Below the pieces are notes generated by a model. The model did no database searches, was not told the DNA's origin, and saw nothing but the letters and a program-made list of their open reading frames with translations. From positions 868,001-932,000 of the forward strand of contig NZ_JARGNB010000002.1 of the NCBI RefSeq assembly GCF_030167915.1: 64,000 nt of DNA, given 5' to 3'. Position 1 is the stretch's first letter. Each line of letters begins with the position of its first letter. The position numbers and the translations under genes were made by a program. This document shows positions 51,309 to 61,840 of the stretch, piece after piece. This DNA is from Aquabacterium humicola. Its GTDB lineage: Bacteria > Pseudomonadota > Gammaproteobacteria > Burkholderiales > Burkholderiaceae_C.

Positions 51309-52289
51309 ATGCCTGCCGCCCCGGTTCGCCTGTCGATGCGCACGCACGCCGCGCCGCTGCGGCGCCGGACGCTGGAACGCATGCGGCGCTGTGTGCCGGT
51401 GGCGCTGGCGGCCGGCCTGCTGGCGGGCCTGGTGTCGCTCGCGCAGGCCTCGACCGATTCGTTCACGCTGCGCAAGATCCGCGAGGTCGGCGTGATCTCG
51501 ATCGGCTACCGCGACGCGTCGGTGCCGTTCTCCTACCTCGACGAGCAGCAGCGGCCGATCGGCTATTCGATGTCGATCTGCGACCACGTGGTGCAGGCGG
51601 TGAAGGCCAAGCTGAACCTGCGCGAGCTCGAGGTCCGCTACCTGCCGGTCAGCTCGGCCACGCGCATTCCGCTGGTGGCCAACGGCAGCGTCGACCTGGA
51701 ATGCGGCGTGACGACCAACAACGTCGAGCGCCAGCGCAAGGTGGCCTTCAGCGTCACCACCTTCGTCGCCGCGAGCAAGCTGCTGTCGAAGAAGTCGCAG
51801 CCGGTGGTCCGCATCGACGACCTGCGCGGCAAGGTCGTCACCTCGACCGTCGGCACCACCTCGCTGCGCTACCTGCAGGAGCTGGCCGACGAACGCGGGC
51901 TGGACATGCGCATCATCGCGGCGAAGGACGATGCCGAGGCCTTCCGCCTCGTCGAGACCGGCCGCGCCACCGCCTATGCGATGGACGACGTGCTGCTGCG
52001 CGGCACCATCGCCGCCGCACGCACACCCGAGGCCTACCAGGTGTCGGAGGAAGCGCTGTCGGTCGAGCCCTACGGGATCATGCTCAACCGCGACGATCCC
52101 GAGTTCAAGCGCCTCGTCGACGACACCATCGTCGGCCTGTTCAGGAGCGGCGAGATCCACAAGCTGTACCGGCGCTGGTTCCAGTCGACCATCCCCGGCG
52201 GCATCAACCTCGGCCTGCCGATGCACCCGTCGATGCGGCGGGTGGTCGACAAGCCGACCGATTCGGGCGACCCGGCGCTGTACCGCTAG
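51309..52289 (+). CDS. Amino-acid-type ABC substrate-binding protein (GltI-like), orphan
   Basis: The protein is up to 326 residues with a signal peptide around residues 25-47 (VALAAGLLAGLVSLAQA) and a family-3 binding domain close to glutamate/aspartate-binding proteins: GVISIGYRDASVPFSYLD, GSVDLECGVTTNNVERQ and AYAMDDVLL. ATG codons at 51309, 51336 and 51381 all fit; none has a clear ribosome site. A hairpin (CCCGCA-CAA-TGCGGG) abuts the first ATG. No transporter permease or ATPase follows; instead a kinase gene starts 29 bp downstream, so it may feed a signal rather than uptake. Confidence 0.84.
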   Translation: MPAAPVRLSMRTHAAPLRRRTLERMRRCVPVALAAGLLAGLVSLAQASTDSFTLRKIREVGVISIGYRDASVPFSYLDEQQRPIGYSMSICDHVVQAVKAKLNLRELEVRYLPVSSATRIPLVANGSVDLECGVTTNNVERQRKVAFSVTTFVAASKLLSKKSQPVVRIDDLRGKVVTSTVGTTSLRYLQELADERGLDMRIIAAKDDAEAFRLVETGRATAYAMDDVLLRGTIAAARTPEAYQVSEEALSVEPYGIMLNRDDPEFKRLVDDTIVGLFRSGEIHKLYRRWFQSTIPGGINLGLPMHPSMRRVVDKPTDSGDPALYR

Positions 52290-52318
52290 GTGAGCGCACC
52301 GGACTTGCCGCAGCGACC

Positions 52319-53520
<1,202 letters not shown>

Positions 53521-53521
<1 letters not shown>

Positions 53522-53575
53522 GCCCGCCCGGCCGTTCCGAAGGGCTCATCCCGAAGCACGCAGTGCGCAGGGGCG
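53521..53575 (+). repeat. REP-like repeat, copy B
   Basis: The element begins GCCCGCCCGGCCG like the minus strand of 34202-34268 and continues with a shortened, diverged version ending GCGCAGGGGCG. It fills the 58-bp gap between two kinase genes. Confidence 0.5.
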
Positions 53576-53579
53576 TCGA

Positions 53580-54764
53580 ATGAGCGCCTCGCTGCTGCTG
53601 ATCGAGGACAACCCGGGCGATGCGCGCCTCATCGCCGCGCTGCTCGAGGACGCCGCGGCCTTCGGGCTGGCGACCACGCTGGTCACCGTCGACACGCTGG
53701 CCGCCGGCATCGAGCGCCTGCGCCCCGGCGGCTTCGAGCTGGTGCTGCTGGACCTCGGGCTGCCCGAGAGCAGTGGCCTGGAGACCGTGCAGCGCCTGCG
53801 CACCGCGGTGCCACGGCTGCCGCCGCTGGTGGTGCTGAGCGGCCTGAACGACGAGGACGTCGCCGTGCAGGCGTTGCAGGCGGGCGCGCAGGACTACCTC
53901 GTCAAGGGCCGTGTCGAACCCAGCGCCCTGGCGCGGGCGATCCGCTACGCGCTCGGTCGCCACCAGGCCGAGCAGGCGCTGAAGAACGAGCTCGAGCGCT
54001 CGCGCGAGCTGGCCACCGAACGCGCGGCCCGCGCGCGCGTCGAAGGTGAGTCCGAAAGCCTGCGCCGGCTGCTCGACGAGCGCGACCAGCTGCTGCGCCT
54101 GCTCGCGCACGAGGTGCGCCAGCCGCTGCACAACGCCGGCGCCGCGCTGCAGAGCGCGCTCGACGCCATCGCCGGGGCCGGCACGGCCGCGCCGCCGGGC
54201 GTGCAGCCACCGCTTCAGCATGCGCAGCAGGTGATGGCGCATGTCATCGGCACGCTGAACAACGCGCTGGCCGCTGCGCTGCTGCTGACCGCCGGGGGGC
54301 ACGGCGTGCCGGTCGACACGGACCTCGATACGCTGGTCGCGCTGGTGCTCGGCGACATCGGGCCCGAGGACCGCGGCCGCGTCGCGCTGTCGATCGACAG
54401 CGGGCTGCGCACCGCGCAGCTGCAGCCGACGCTGATGCGGCTGGCGCTGTGCAACCTGCTGGTGAACGCGCTGAAGTACTCGCCGGCGCCGGCACCGGTG
54501 CAGCTGCGCATCGTCGACCGCGACGATCCGCCGGCGCTCGGCTTCGAGGTCAGCGATCTCGGCAGCGGCATCGATGCCGCGCTGCTGCCCACCGTGTTCG
54601 ATCGCGGCACCCGCGGCCCGGATGCGCGCCCCGGCACCGGGGCCGGGCTGGGCCTGTACATCGTGCGGCAGGTGACCGACATGCACCGCGGCAGCATCGT
54701 GATCGAGCCCAACCTGCCCCACGGTACGATCGTGCGCATGTGGATTCCGCAGGGCGAAGGATGA
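53580..54764 (+). CDS. Receiver-histidine kinase hybrid
   Basis: The 394-residue protein has an Rcp-like receiver (IEDNPGDARL, D58, K109) and then a helical linker and kinase with LAHEVRQPLHNAG (His177), N box CNLLVNALKYS, DLGSGI and GAGLGLYIV. The HisKA motif is divergent (HEVRQPL). It is coupled by ATGA to the OmpR-type regulator, its most likely phosphorylation partner. Confidence 0.88.
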   Translation: MSASLLLIEDNPGDARLIAALLEDAAAFGLATTLVTVDTLAAGIERLRPGGFELVLLDLGLPESSGLETVQRLRTAVPRLPPLVVLSGLNDEDVAVQALQAGAQDYLVKGRVEPSALARAIRYALGRHQAEQALKNELERSRELATERAARARVEGESESLRRLLDERDQLLRLLAHEVRQPLHNAGAALQSALDAIAGAGTAAPPGVQPPLQHAQQVMAHVIGTLNNALAAALLLTAGGHGVPVDTDLDTLVALVLGDIGPEDRGRVALSIDSGLRTAQLQPTLMRLALCNLLVNALKYSPAPAPVQLRIVDRDDPPALGFEVSDLGSGIDAALLPTVFDRGTRGPDARPGTGAGLGLYIVRQVTDMHRGSIVIEPNLPHGTIVRMWIPQGEG

Positions 54765-55450
54765 CCCTTCCGCACAAGCTCGCCATCATCGACGACGACC
54801 GCGACCATGCCGCCTACCTGGCGGAGCACCTCGGCCAGCGCGGCGTCGAGGTCATGGTGTTCCACGACAGCGACGAGTTCCTGACCTCGCCGCAGGCCTT
54901 CGAGTTCGAGTTCTACGTCATCGACCTGATGCTGCCGGGCATCGACGGCGTCGACCTGATCCGCCTGGTGCGCCGCCGCGGCAACGCCGGCATCGTCGTC
55001 GTCTCCGGCCGCATGGATGCGGACGTGTTCGACTCGGTGATGCGCAACGGCGCCGACATGCACCTGATGAAGCCGGTGCGCATGGAGCAGGTGGCGCTGG
55101 CGATCGAAGCGGTGCAGCGGCGCATCGAGGCCGGCCGCGCGCAGGCCGGCGCCTGGCGGCTGGACCGCAAGGCGCGGCAGCTGATCGCGCCCGAGGGCAC
55201 GCGCATCGACCTGAGCGACAACAACCTCGCTGTCATCGAGTGCTTCGTCGACGCGCAGGGCGAGACCGTGACGCACGGCATGCTGTGCGAGCGCCTCGGC
55301 CGCGACCCGGCCCAGGAGGCCGACAACCTGCTGCACGCGGCCATCTACCGCCTGCGCCGGCGCATCGAGCGCGCGACGCCGGCCAGCGTGCCGCTGCAGG
55401 TCGAGCCGCGCGTCGGTTATGCCTTCCGGGGCACGCTGACGGCCGTCTGA
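54761..55450 (+). CDS. OmpR-family response regulator
   Basis: The 229-residue protein has a receiver with phospho-acceptor D55 (YVIDLMLPGIDG) and K104, then a winged-helix DNA-binding domain (NLAVIECFVDAQGETVTHGM, VGYAFRG at the end). It starts within the stop of the preceding kinase gene. It ends 34 bp inside the convergent small gene at 55417. Confidence 0.92.
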   Translation: MTLPHKLAIIDDDRDHAAYLAEHLGQRGVEVMVFHDSDEFLTSPQAFEFEFYVIDLMLPGIDGVDLIRLVRRRGNAGIVVVSGRMDADVFDSVMRNGADMHLMKPVRMEQVALAIEAVQRRIEAGRAQAGAWRLDRKARQLIAPEGTRIDLSDNNLAVIECFVDAQGETVTHGMLCERLGRDPAQEADNLLHAAIYRLRRRIERATPASVPLQVEPRVGYAFRGTLTAV

Positions 55451-55743
55451 GCCGCGGCGCCGGCGCCGTGCTCGACCGGCCCCGGCTGCTGCAGCCCGTG
55501 GCCGAGCGTCTCGGTGACCACCGCGATGTCGCGCGCGACGCCCGAGACCTCGGCCAGCACCGCCGCCAAGGTGGCGGCCGGCGCCTGCAGGCGCGGGTCG
55601 CGCCGGACCAGCGCGAGCACCGTCTCGAGCTCGTTGCACAACATCTGCAGCTGCTCGCCCTGGACCGCGACCATCGCCAGGCGTGCCACCATCTGCCGGG
55701 CGGCGCGCGGGTCGCGGGCCGGCACGCCGTCAGGCCGCTGCAC
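55417..55743 (-). CDS. Small helical protein overlapping the chemoreceptor gene
   Basis: The frame of 108 residues from a GTG at 55743 (or about 91 from the ATG at 55692) encodes an alpha-helical protein ([20 protein letters not shown]). It overlaps the chemoreceptor stop by 14 bp and the OmpR gene end by 34 bp on the other strand. Absence of known domain and the overlaps lower confidence; the helix pattern and coupling to the receptor suggest it may be real, perhaps an accessory chemotaxis protein. Confidence 0.5.
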   Translation of the reverse strand: MQRPDGVPARDPRAARQMVARLAMVAVQGEQLQMLCNELETVLALVRRDPRLQAPAATLAAVLAEVSGVARDIAVVTETLGHGLQQPGPVEHGAGAAAQTAVSVPRKA

Positions 55744-57391
55744 GGGGCGCCTCCTGCAGCCGGAAGCTGCCGATCACGCGGGTGAGGCCCTCGGCCTGCT
55801 GGCGCAGGCTCTCGGCGGCGGCGGCGCTTTCCTCGACCAGCGCGGCGTTCTGCTGCGTGCCGTTGTCCAGCGACGTGACGGCCTGGTTGACCTGCACGAT
55901 GCCGGCGCTCTGCTCGGTCGTCGCGGCGTCGATCTCGGCGATCAGCTCGGTCACCCGCGACACCTGCTGCACCACCTCCGCCATCGTCGCGCCGGCCTGG
56001 TCCACCAGCGCGCTGCCGCCGTGCACGCGGTCGACCGAGTTGCCGATCAGCGCCTTGATTTCCCGCGCGGCCTGCGCGCTGCGCTGGGCGAGCGTGCGCA
56101 CCTCGCCGGCCACCACCGCGAAGCCGCGGCCGGCCTCGCCGGCGCGCGCCGCCTCGACGGCCGCGTTCAGCGCCAGGATGTTGGTCTGGAAGGCGATGCC
56201 GTCGATGACGCCGATGATGTCGGCGATCTGCGCGCTGGACTCGCTGATCTGCTTCATCGTCGCGACGACCTGCTGCACCACGTCCCCGCCGCGGCCGGCC
56301 ACCGCGGCGGCCGCGGTGGCGAGCTGGTTGGCCTGGCGTGCGCTGTCGGCATTCGTGCGCACGGTCTCGGTCATCTGCTGCATCGACGCCGCGGTCTGCT
56401 GCAGCGCGCTCGCCTGCTGCTCGGTGCGGCCGGACAGGTCGGCGTTGCCGGTGGCGATCTGCGCCGACGCGGTCGCGATGCACTCGGCGCTGAGGCGCAC
56501 CTGGCCGATCAGCGCAACCAGGTTGCGCTGCATCTGGCCCATCGACGCCAGCACGCACCCGGCGCGCGCGGCGTCGGCACCGGGCACCGGGCGCAGGTCG
56601 CCGGCGGCCACGCGCTGCGCGGCCTCGCCCAGCTCGGCGGGCTCGGCGCCCAGCGCGCCGACCAGGCGCCGCGTGATCAGCAGCCCGAGCACCGACGACA
56701 CCAGCACGGCCAGGCCGCAGGCGACCGCCAGCAGCGCGCGGTTGGTCTCGTAGTGGGACTCCGCGTCCTTCACCGCCTGCTGGGCTTGCGCGCGGCCATG
56801 CTCGGCGAAGCCGGTCGAAGCCTTGCGCAGCGTCTCCAGCAGCGGCAGGGCGCGCCGGCGCAGCTCGGCGTACGCGGCCTCGCGCTGGCCGGCCATCGCC
56901 TGATCGACGATCGCCCGTGCGATCGGCACGTAGGCGGTCTCGATGCGTTCCATCTCGGCCACATGCTCGATGTCCTTCGGGTCGACGGTGTGTGCGCCGC
57001 GCACGCGCGCTGACAAGTCGGCCAGCGCCTTGCCCAAATCGTCCTGGGCCGAGTCGATCGCCTTCTGCGCGGCGGCGCGCTGGGCCGGCTCGTCGGCCAG
57101 CATCACGTCGCGCAGGGCGATGGCTCGCCGGTTGGCCGCCGCGCGCACCTCCACCGCGAGGTGTTCCTGCGCCAGCTCCTCGTGCACGAAGCTGCGGAAG
57201 TCGTCGTTCGAGTCCCGCAGCGAACGCAGGCTCAGCAGCGCCACCAGCACCAGCAGCAGCGTCAGCGCGGCGAATGCCAGCCCCAGCTGCATGCGCACCG
57301 TCATCGGCGTGCGTCCGCGTGCCCGGTCGGCCGCCGTTACCGTTGCCTCGCCCCCGGCCGCGCGGCCGCCTGCTTCGAGTGCCCTAACCAT
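55730..57391 (-). CDS. Methyl-accepting chemotaxis protein
   Basis: The 553-residue receptor has a cytoplasmic N-terminus, membrane helix 1 near residues 36-55, a four-helix periplasmic sensor domain, helix 2 near 218-240, a HAMP region, and the signalling hairpin with the invariant tip [20 protein letters not shown]. Methylation helices rich in Glu/Gln/Ala flank it. There is no C-terminal NWETF-type tether. ATG 57391 has AAGGAGA seven bases upstream. It is divergent from the Rcp-type regulator. Confidence 0.93.
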   Translation of the reverse strand: MVRALEAGGRAAGGEATVTAADRARGRTPMTVRMQLGLAFAALTLLLVLVALLSLRSLRDSNDDFRSFVHEELAQEHLAVEVRAAANRRAIALRDVMLADEPAQRAAAQKAIDSAQDDLGKALADLSARVRGAHTVDPKDIEHVAEMERIETAYVPIARAIVDQAMAGQREAAYAELRRRALPLLETLRKASTGFAEHGRAQAQQAVKDAESHYETNRALLAVACGLAVLVSSVLGLLITRRLVGALGAEPAELGEAAQRVAAGDLRPVPGADAARAGCVLASMGQMQRNLVALIGQVRLSAECIATASAQIATGNADLSGRTEQQASALQQTAASMQQMTETVRTNADSARQANQLATAAAAVAGRGGDVVQQVVATMKQISESSAQIADIIGVIDGIAFQTNILALNAAVEAARAGEAGRGFAVVAGEVRTLAQRSAQAAREIKALIGNSVDRVHGGSALVDQAGATMAEVVQQVSRVTELIAEIDAATTEQSAGIVQVNQAVTSLDNGTQQNAALVEESAAAAESLRQQAEGLTRVIGSFRLQEAPRAAA

Positions 57392-57508
57392 CAGAGATCT
57401 CCTTGCGTCATTGCGCAGCAGTGCGCCATCAGTTGGCTGTGCGGCCGCCGCGGCGGTCGCTGCCCACGGTGGCTGCCCGGCCGGAGGAATTTCCGGCGCG
57501 GCAGCAAA

Positions 57509-57533
57509 TGATCAGTTGAATCAGAACTGATCA
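57509..57533. promoter_or_regulatory. Perfect 9-bp-arm inverted repeat overlapping a -35 region
   Basis: TGATCAGTT, a 7-base spacer, then AACTGATCA. The spacer contains part of the -35 hexamer of the promoter below, so a dimeric protein bound here would block it. Confidence 0.7.
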
Positions 57534-57544
57534 AAGACTAGAAT
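57516..57544 (+). promoter_or_regulatory. Sigma-70-like promoter for the Rcp/kinase/TonB receptor genes
   Basis: TTGAAT, a 17-bp spacer, then TAGAAT; 4/6 and 5/6 matches with ideal spacing. Predicted transcription starts near 57551, about 160 bp before the regulator ATG. Confidence 0.6.
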
Positions 57545-57713
57545 AGTCTGACAATCTCGGCTCATTTGGATCATGCTTCGAAAGCGGAAGCCACCGGCGG
57601 TCAGCGCAGCGAGGCACCATCCGGTCGTGCACTCCGGGTCCATGCCCTTACCCGCAGCAGGGCATCCTGCCTATAGTCGGTTCGAGGCGCTGCCTGCGCC
57701 CGGGAGCCGCGAG

Positions 57714-58166
57714 ATGGCCGACTTCGAGAGCCTGCGTGCCATCGAGATCCTGATGGTCGAGGACAACCCCGGCGACGTGCGCCTGACGCGCGAGGCCTTC
57801 AAGGACGGCCGCGTGTGGAACCGCCTGCACGTGGTCGAGGACGGCCTGCTGGCAATGGACTTCCTGTACCGCCGGCCGCCCTTCGAAGAAGCGCCGCGGC
57901 CCGACATCATCCTGCTCGACCTCAACCTGCCGCGCATGGACGGCCGCGAGGTGCTCGCGGCGATCAAGTCCGACCCCGCGCTGCGCATCATCCCGGTCGT
58001 CGTGCTGACCACCTCGCAGGCCGAGGAAGACGTGCTGCGCGCCTACCACCTGAACGCCAACTGCTACGTCACCAAGCCGGTCGACCTGGAGCAGTTCATC
58101 CGCATCGTGCAGGCCATCGAGGATTTCTGGCTCACCGTCGTGCGCCTGCCCCTGTCGCCTCCCTAG
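57714..58166 (+). CDS. Rcp1-type single-domain response regulator
   Basis: The 150-residue receiver has [15 protein letters not shown], phospho-acceptor D69 ([16 protein letters not shown]), a Thr pair and [12 protein letters not shown]. This is the form that partners bacteriophytochrome-type kinases. It is first in the run that continues with a receiver-kinase 18 bp later. ATG 57714 follows a GGAGCCGCGAG element; an in-frame ATG at 57573 would add a non-family tail. Confidence 0.9.
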   Translation: MADFESLRAIEILMVEDNPGDVRLTREAFKDGRVWNRLHVVEDGLLAMDFLYRRPPFEEAPRPDIILLDLNLPRMDGREVLAAIKSDPALRIIPVVVLTTSQAEEDVLRAYHLNANCYVTKPVDLEQFIRIVQAIEDFWLTVVRLPLSPP

Positions 58167-58184
58167 CTGTCGAAAGGAGCGTCC

Positions 58185-59279
58185 ATGTCCAAGCCGATCC
58201 ATGTGCTGCTGATCGAGGACAACCCGGCCGATGCGCGGCTGCTGGCCGAGATGCTCGTGGAGCTCGGTGCCGAGGGCCTGGACTGCGAGCTGGCCTGGTC
58301 GCAGACGCTGGAAGCCGGCCGACGCCGGCTGGAGGACGATCACCCGGTCGACGTGGTGCTGCTCGACCTGGGCCTGCCCGGCTCCAGCGGCCTGCCGACG
58401 CTGCGGCGGCTGCTCGAAGGCGGCCGCTGCCGGCCCGCGCTGCTGGTGTGCACCGGCGTGGGCGACGAGGAGCTCGCGCTGCAGGCGCTGCAGGCCGGCG
58501 CCCAGGACTACCTCGTCAAGGGCCAGATCGACGCACCGGTGCTGGCGCGCGCGATCCGCCGCGCGCTCGGCCGCGCCCAGTCCGAACGCGACCGGCGCAC
58601 CTTCCTCGCCGGCATCAGCCACGAGCTGCGCACGCCCTTGTCGGGCATCCTCGGCTTCGCGCAGCTGATGCAGCTCGACGAGGCGCTGCCCGATCGCCAC
58701 CGCCATGCCGCCCGCATGATCCAGTCCAGCGGCGAGCACCTGCTCGCGCTGATCAACGACATCCTCGACCTCGCCAAGGCCGAGGCGGGCCGCCTGGAGC
58801 TCGATCGCCATGCCTTCGAGCTGCCGTCGCTGGTGCAGCTGGTGGCCGGCATCGCCCGCGTCAAGGCGATGCAGAAGCCGCAGCTGGTGCTGGGCGTGGA
58901 CCTCGCGCCCGAGCTGCCGCGCCAGGTGCAGGGCGACGAGCAGCGCCTGCGCCAGGTGCTGCTGAACCTGCTGGACAACGCGGTCAAGTTCACCGATGCC
59001 GGCGCGGTGACGCTGCGCCTGCGCGCCGCCGGCCCCGCCCGCATCGCCTGCGAGGTCGAGGACACCGGCGTCGGCCTCACCGACGAGCAGCGCGCGCGGC
59101 TGTTCCAGCCCTACGAGCAGGTCGGCGACGGCAGCCAGCGGCGGCAGGGCACGGGGCTGGGCCTGGCGATCTCGCGCCAGCTGGTGCGCCTGATGGGCGG
59201 CGAGCTGCGGGCGAGCCCGCGCGAGGGCGGCGGCAACCGCTTCGCCTTCGAAGTGGACCTCGAGCCTGCGGAGGCGTGA
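58185..59279 (+). CDS. Receiver-histidine kinase hybrid coupled to a TonB-dependent receptor
   Basis: The 364-residue protein has an N-terminal receiver (IEDNPADARLL, D61, K112) and a kinase with SHELRTPLSGILGF (His146), NLLDNAVKF, DTGVGL and GTGLGLAIS. AAAGGAGC precedes the ATG. Its stop shares a base with the TonB-dependent receptor start (TGATG). The SHELRTPLSGILGFA stretch is nearly the same as in the TPR-PAS-kinase downstream, pointing to shared ancestry or exchange. Confidence 0.92.
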   Translation: MSKPIHVLLIEDNPADARLLAEMLVELGAEGLDCELAWSQTLEAGRRRLEDDHPVDVVLLDLGLPGSSGLPTLRRLLEGGRCRPALLVCTGVGDEELALQALQAGAQDYLVKGQIDAPVLARAIRRALGRAQSERDRRTFLAGISHELRTPLSGILGFAQLMQLDEALPDRHRHAARMIQSSGEHLLALINDILDLAKAEAGRLELDRHAFELPSLVQLVAGIARVKAMQKPQLVLGVDLAPELPRQVQGDEQRLRQVLLNLLDNAVKFTDAGAVTLRLRAAGPARIACEVEDTGVGLTDEQRARLFQPYEQVGDGSQRRQGTGLGLAISRQLVRLMGGELRASPREGGGNRFAFEVDLEPAEA

Positions 59280-61840
59280 TGGCGGCCCGGTGTGCGCTGG
59301 TGCCCGCGCTGGCACTGGCGGCGGCGGTGCCCGAGGCGCCAGCGCAGCCCGTGCCTGTCGAGCCGGCCGGCAGCGTGGTGGTGGTCGGCCGGCGCGAGAG
59401 CCTGGCCGCGGGCCTGGCCCTGAAGCGCCACCGCGAGGAGATCAGCGACGCGGTGGTCGCCGACGAGATCGGCAAGTTGCCCGACTTCAACCTCACCGAG
59501 GCGCTGCAGCGCATCACCGGCGTGCAGGCCGCGCGCGACCGCGGCGAGGGCGCCGGCCTCACCGTGCGCGGGCTGACGCAGGTGGAGGCGACACTCAACG
59601 GCCGCGAGATCTTTACCGCCGGCACCGGCCGCACGCTCGACTTCGCCGACCTGCCGTCGGAAATGATCGCCACCGCGACGGTGTTCAAGTCGGCCTCGGC
59701 CGAACAGCTCGAGGGCGGTGTCGGCGGGCTGGTCGACCTGCGCACGCGCCGGCCCTTCGACTTTCCCGGCCAGGCGGGCGTGCTGTCGCTGCGCGCGGTG
59801 CACGGCGACCTGGCCCGCCGCACCGAGGGCCAGGCCTCGGCGCTGTGGAGCGGGCGCTGGCAGGCCGGCGGCGGCGAGTTCGGCGTGCTGCTGAACGCGT
59901 CGCTGCAGCAGCGCGCCTTCCGCGAGGACCTCAAGGGCACCGGCAACCCGCAGCGGCGCGACGACCTCGTGCCCGGCCGCACCGTCACCGTCGCCTCGTC
60001 GACCAGCGAGACCAGCAGTGCCGGCACACGGCGCCGCGGCACCGGCTCGCTGATCGCGCAGTGGCGGCCGGCGGCCGGCTGGCTGCTGCAGGGCGAGGCG
60101 CACCTGGCGGAGTTTCGCACGCGCCAGGATTCGCAGCAGATCAACCTCGGCAGCGGCCGGTCCGTCGAGCCCGGCAGCGTGCAGCTCTTCGACGGCAGCA
60201 GCGACGTGCGCCGCATCACCTGGCTGGACGCCCCGGTGTCGGTGCTGAGCTTCGCGCGCGACACGGTCGACCGGCTGCAGCAGGCCGCCCTGGCCGTGCA
60301 GCGCGAGGCCGACGGCGTGCGCTGGAGCGCCGACCTGAGCCACACCCGCAGCTTCAACAGCCTGTACTTCAGCGGCCCGGTGTTCGGCGGCCGCGTCGCG
60401 AGCTTCACCCACGACCTGTCGGGCCCGGTGCCGGCCACGGCCGTCGCCGGCACCGACCTGCTCGATCCGTCGAACCTGCGCTACACGCTGCTCGCGCTGC
60501 GCACGCGCGTCTTCGAGGGCACGCTCGATGCGGCGCGCGCCGACGTGCAGTGGCAGCGCACGGGCTGGCTGCACACGGTCGCCGCCGGCCTGCGCAGCGC
60601 GCGGCGCGCAGCGGGCAATGCCCCCGGCCTGATCTTCGCCGACGCGGCGCTGACCGGCCCGTCGGCGGCGCAGACGCCCGACCGCGTGCAGCCCAACCCG
60701 TATGCCGACTTCCTGCCCGGCTCGACCAGCATCGGCCGCTTCCTGACCGGCCGCCTCGACGACGCACGCGACGCGCAGGCGCTGCGCGATGCCTTCGGCG
60801 TCGCGACGCCGGTGCCGCTGTCGGCCAATCCGCTGAGCCTGTGGCAGATCGACGAGCGCACCGACGCGGCCTACCTGATGGGCCGCTTCGACACCGGCGC
60901 GGTCGACGGCAATGCCGGCCTGCGCGTCGTGCACACGCGCCTCGGCGTGTCCGGCTGGCGATCGGTGCCGGCCAGCGGCGGCGTCGAGCCGCTGGCGGTG
61001 GAGCGGGCCAAGACCGACTGGCTGCCGAGCCTGAACCTGCGCTGGACGCTGCGCCCGACGCTGCTGGCGCGGCTGGCCCTGTCGAAGACCCTGGCGCGGG
61101 CGAACTTCGACCAGCTGTCGCCGTCGCTGTCGCTGCTGCGCAATCCGGTGAACCCGTCGCTGAACCAGGGGGCCGCCGGCAACCCGGACCTGCGGCCGGT
61201 GCGTTCGGACAACCTCGACCTCGCGCTGGAGTTCATGCCGCGCAGCGGCAGCGCGCTGCATGCCACCGCGTTCGCCAAGCGTGTCGACGGCTTCCCGGCG
61301 AACGCCAGTGCGTCGGAGACGCACGACGGCGTGGTCTACCTCGTCACCCGGCCCTACAACAGCGGGGCCGCGCGCATCGACGGCCTGGAGCTCGGCGGGC
61401 AGCACTTCCTCGACACGCTGCCGGGCGCCTGGCGCGGGCTCGGCGTGCAGGCCAACATCACCTGGCTGCACAGCCGCACCGACGACCGCCTGCTCGGCGC
61501 CGGCGTGCCGCTGCAGAACCTCTCGCGCCGCAGCGCGAACCTGATCGGCCTGTACGAGCACGGCCCCTGGTCGGCGCGGCTGGCCTGGAACTGGCGCAGC
61601 CGCTTCCTCAGCGGTGCCACGAGCGTCGTCGGCGTGGGGGTGCTGCCGAGCTACACCGAGGCCTACGGCTGGCTCGATGCCTCGCTCGCGATGAAGCTGT
61701 CGGAGCGCATCACCGTCGCGTTCGAAGGCACGAACCTGACGCGCACGCGCCGCGGCGCCAACTTCGGCTCGCCGCTGCGGCCGCAGAGCAACCTGCTCAA
61801 TGATCGGCAGCTCGGCGCGCGCCTGACGGTGCAGCTCTGA
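59279..61840 (+). CDS. TonB-dependent outer-membrane receptor (TIGR01782-like)
   Basis: The 853-residue protein has a signal peptide (ALAAAVPEAPAQ), a plug domain (VADEIGKLPDFNLTEALQRI, LTVRGLTQVEATLNGREI, VFKSASAEQLEGGVGG) and a 22-strand-type barrel ending in ARLTVQL with a terminal hydrophobic residue. The plug wording matches the Xanthomonas/Caulobacter group of receptors often tied to carbohydrate uptake. It overlaps the kinase upstream and the TPR-PAS-kinase downstream by one base each (TGATG). Confidence 0.9.
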   Translation: MAARCALVPALALAAAVPEAPAQPVPVEPAGSVVVVGRRESLAAGLALKRHREEISDAVVADEIGKLPDFNLTEALQRITGVQAARDRGEGAGLTVRGLTQVEATLNGREIFTAGTGRTLDFADLPSEMIATATVFKSASAEQLEGGVGGLVDLRTRRPFDFPGQAGVLSLRAVHGDLARRTEGQASALWSGRWQAGGGEFGVLLNASLQQRAFREDLKGTGNPQRRDDLVPGRTVTVASSTSETSSAGTRRRGTGSLIAQWRPAAGWLLQGEAHLAEFRTRQDSQQINLGSGRSVEPGSVQLFDGSSDVRRITWLDAPVSVLSFARDTVDRLQQAALAVQREADGVRWSADLSHTRSFNSLYFSGPVFGGRVASFTHDLSGPVPATAVAGTDLLDPSNLRYTLLALRTRVFEGTLDAARADVQWQRTGWLHTVAAGLRSARRAAGNAPGLIFADAALTGPSAAQTPDRVQPNPYADFLPGSTSIGRFLTGRLDDARDAQALRDAFGVATPVPLSANPLSLWQIDERTDAAYLMGRFDTGAVDGNAGLRVVHTRLGVSGWRSVPASGGVEPLAVERAKTDWLPSLNLRWTLRPTLLARLALSKTLARANFDQLSPSLSLLRNPVNPSLNQGAAGNPDLRPVRSDNLDLALEFMPRSGSALHATAFAKRVDGFPANASASETHDGVVYLVTRPYNSGAARIDGLELGGQHFLDTLPGAWRGLGVQANITWLHSRTDDRLLGAGVPLQNLSRRSANLIGLYEHGPWSARLAWNWRSRFLSGATSVVGVGVLPSYTEAYGWLDASLAMKLSERITVAFEGTNLTRTRRGANFGSPLRPQSNLLNDRQLGARLTVQL

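Larger units (their letters stand above)
57392..57713. other. 322-bp divergent control region
   Basis: This gap between the chemoreceptor and the Rcp-type regulator contains a locally AT-rich patch (57505-57570), rare in this window, with a long inverted repeat, a sigma-70-like promoter and a smaller dyad GACTA-GAA-TAGTC at 57536-57548. I see no gene in it. Confidence 0.6.
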
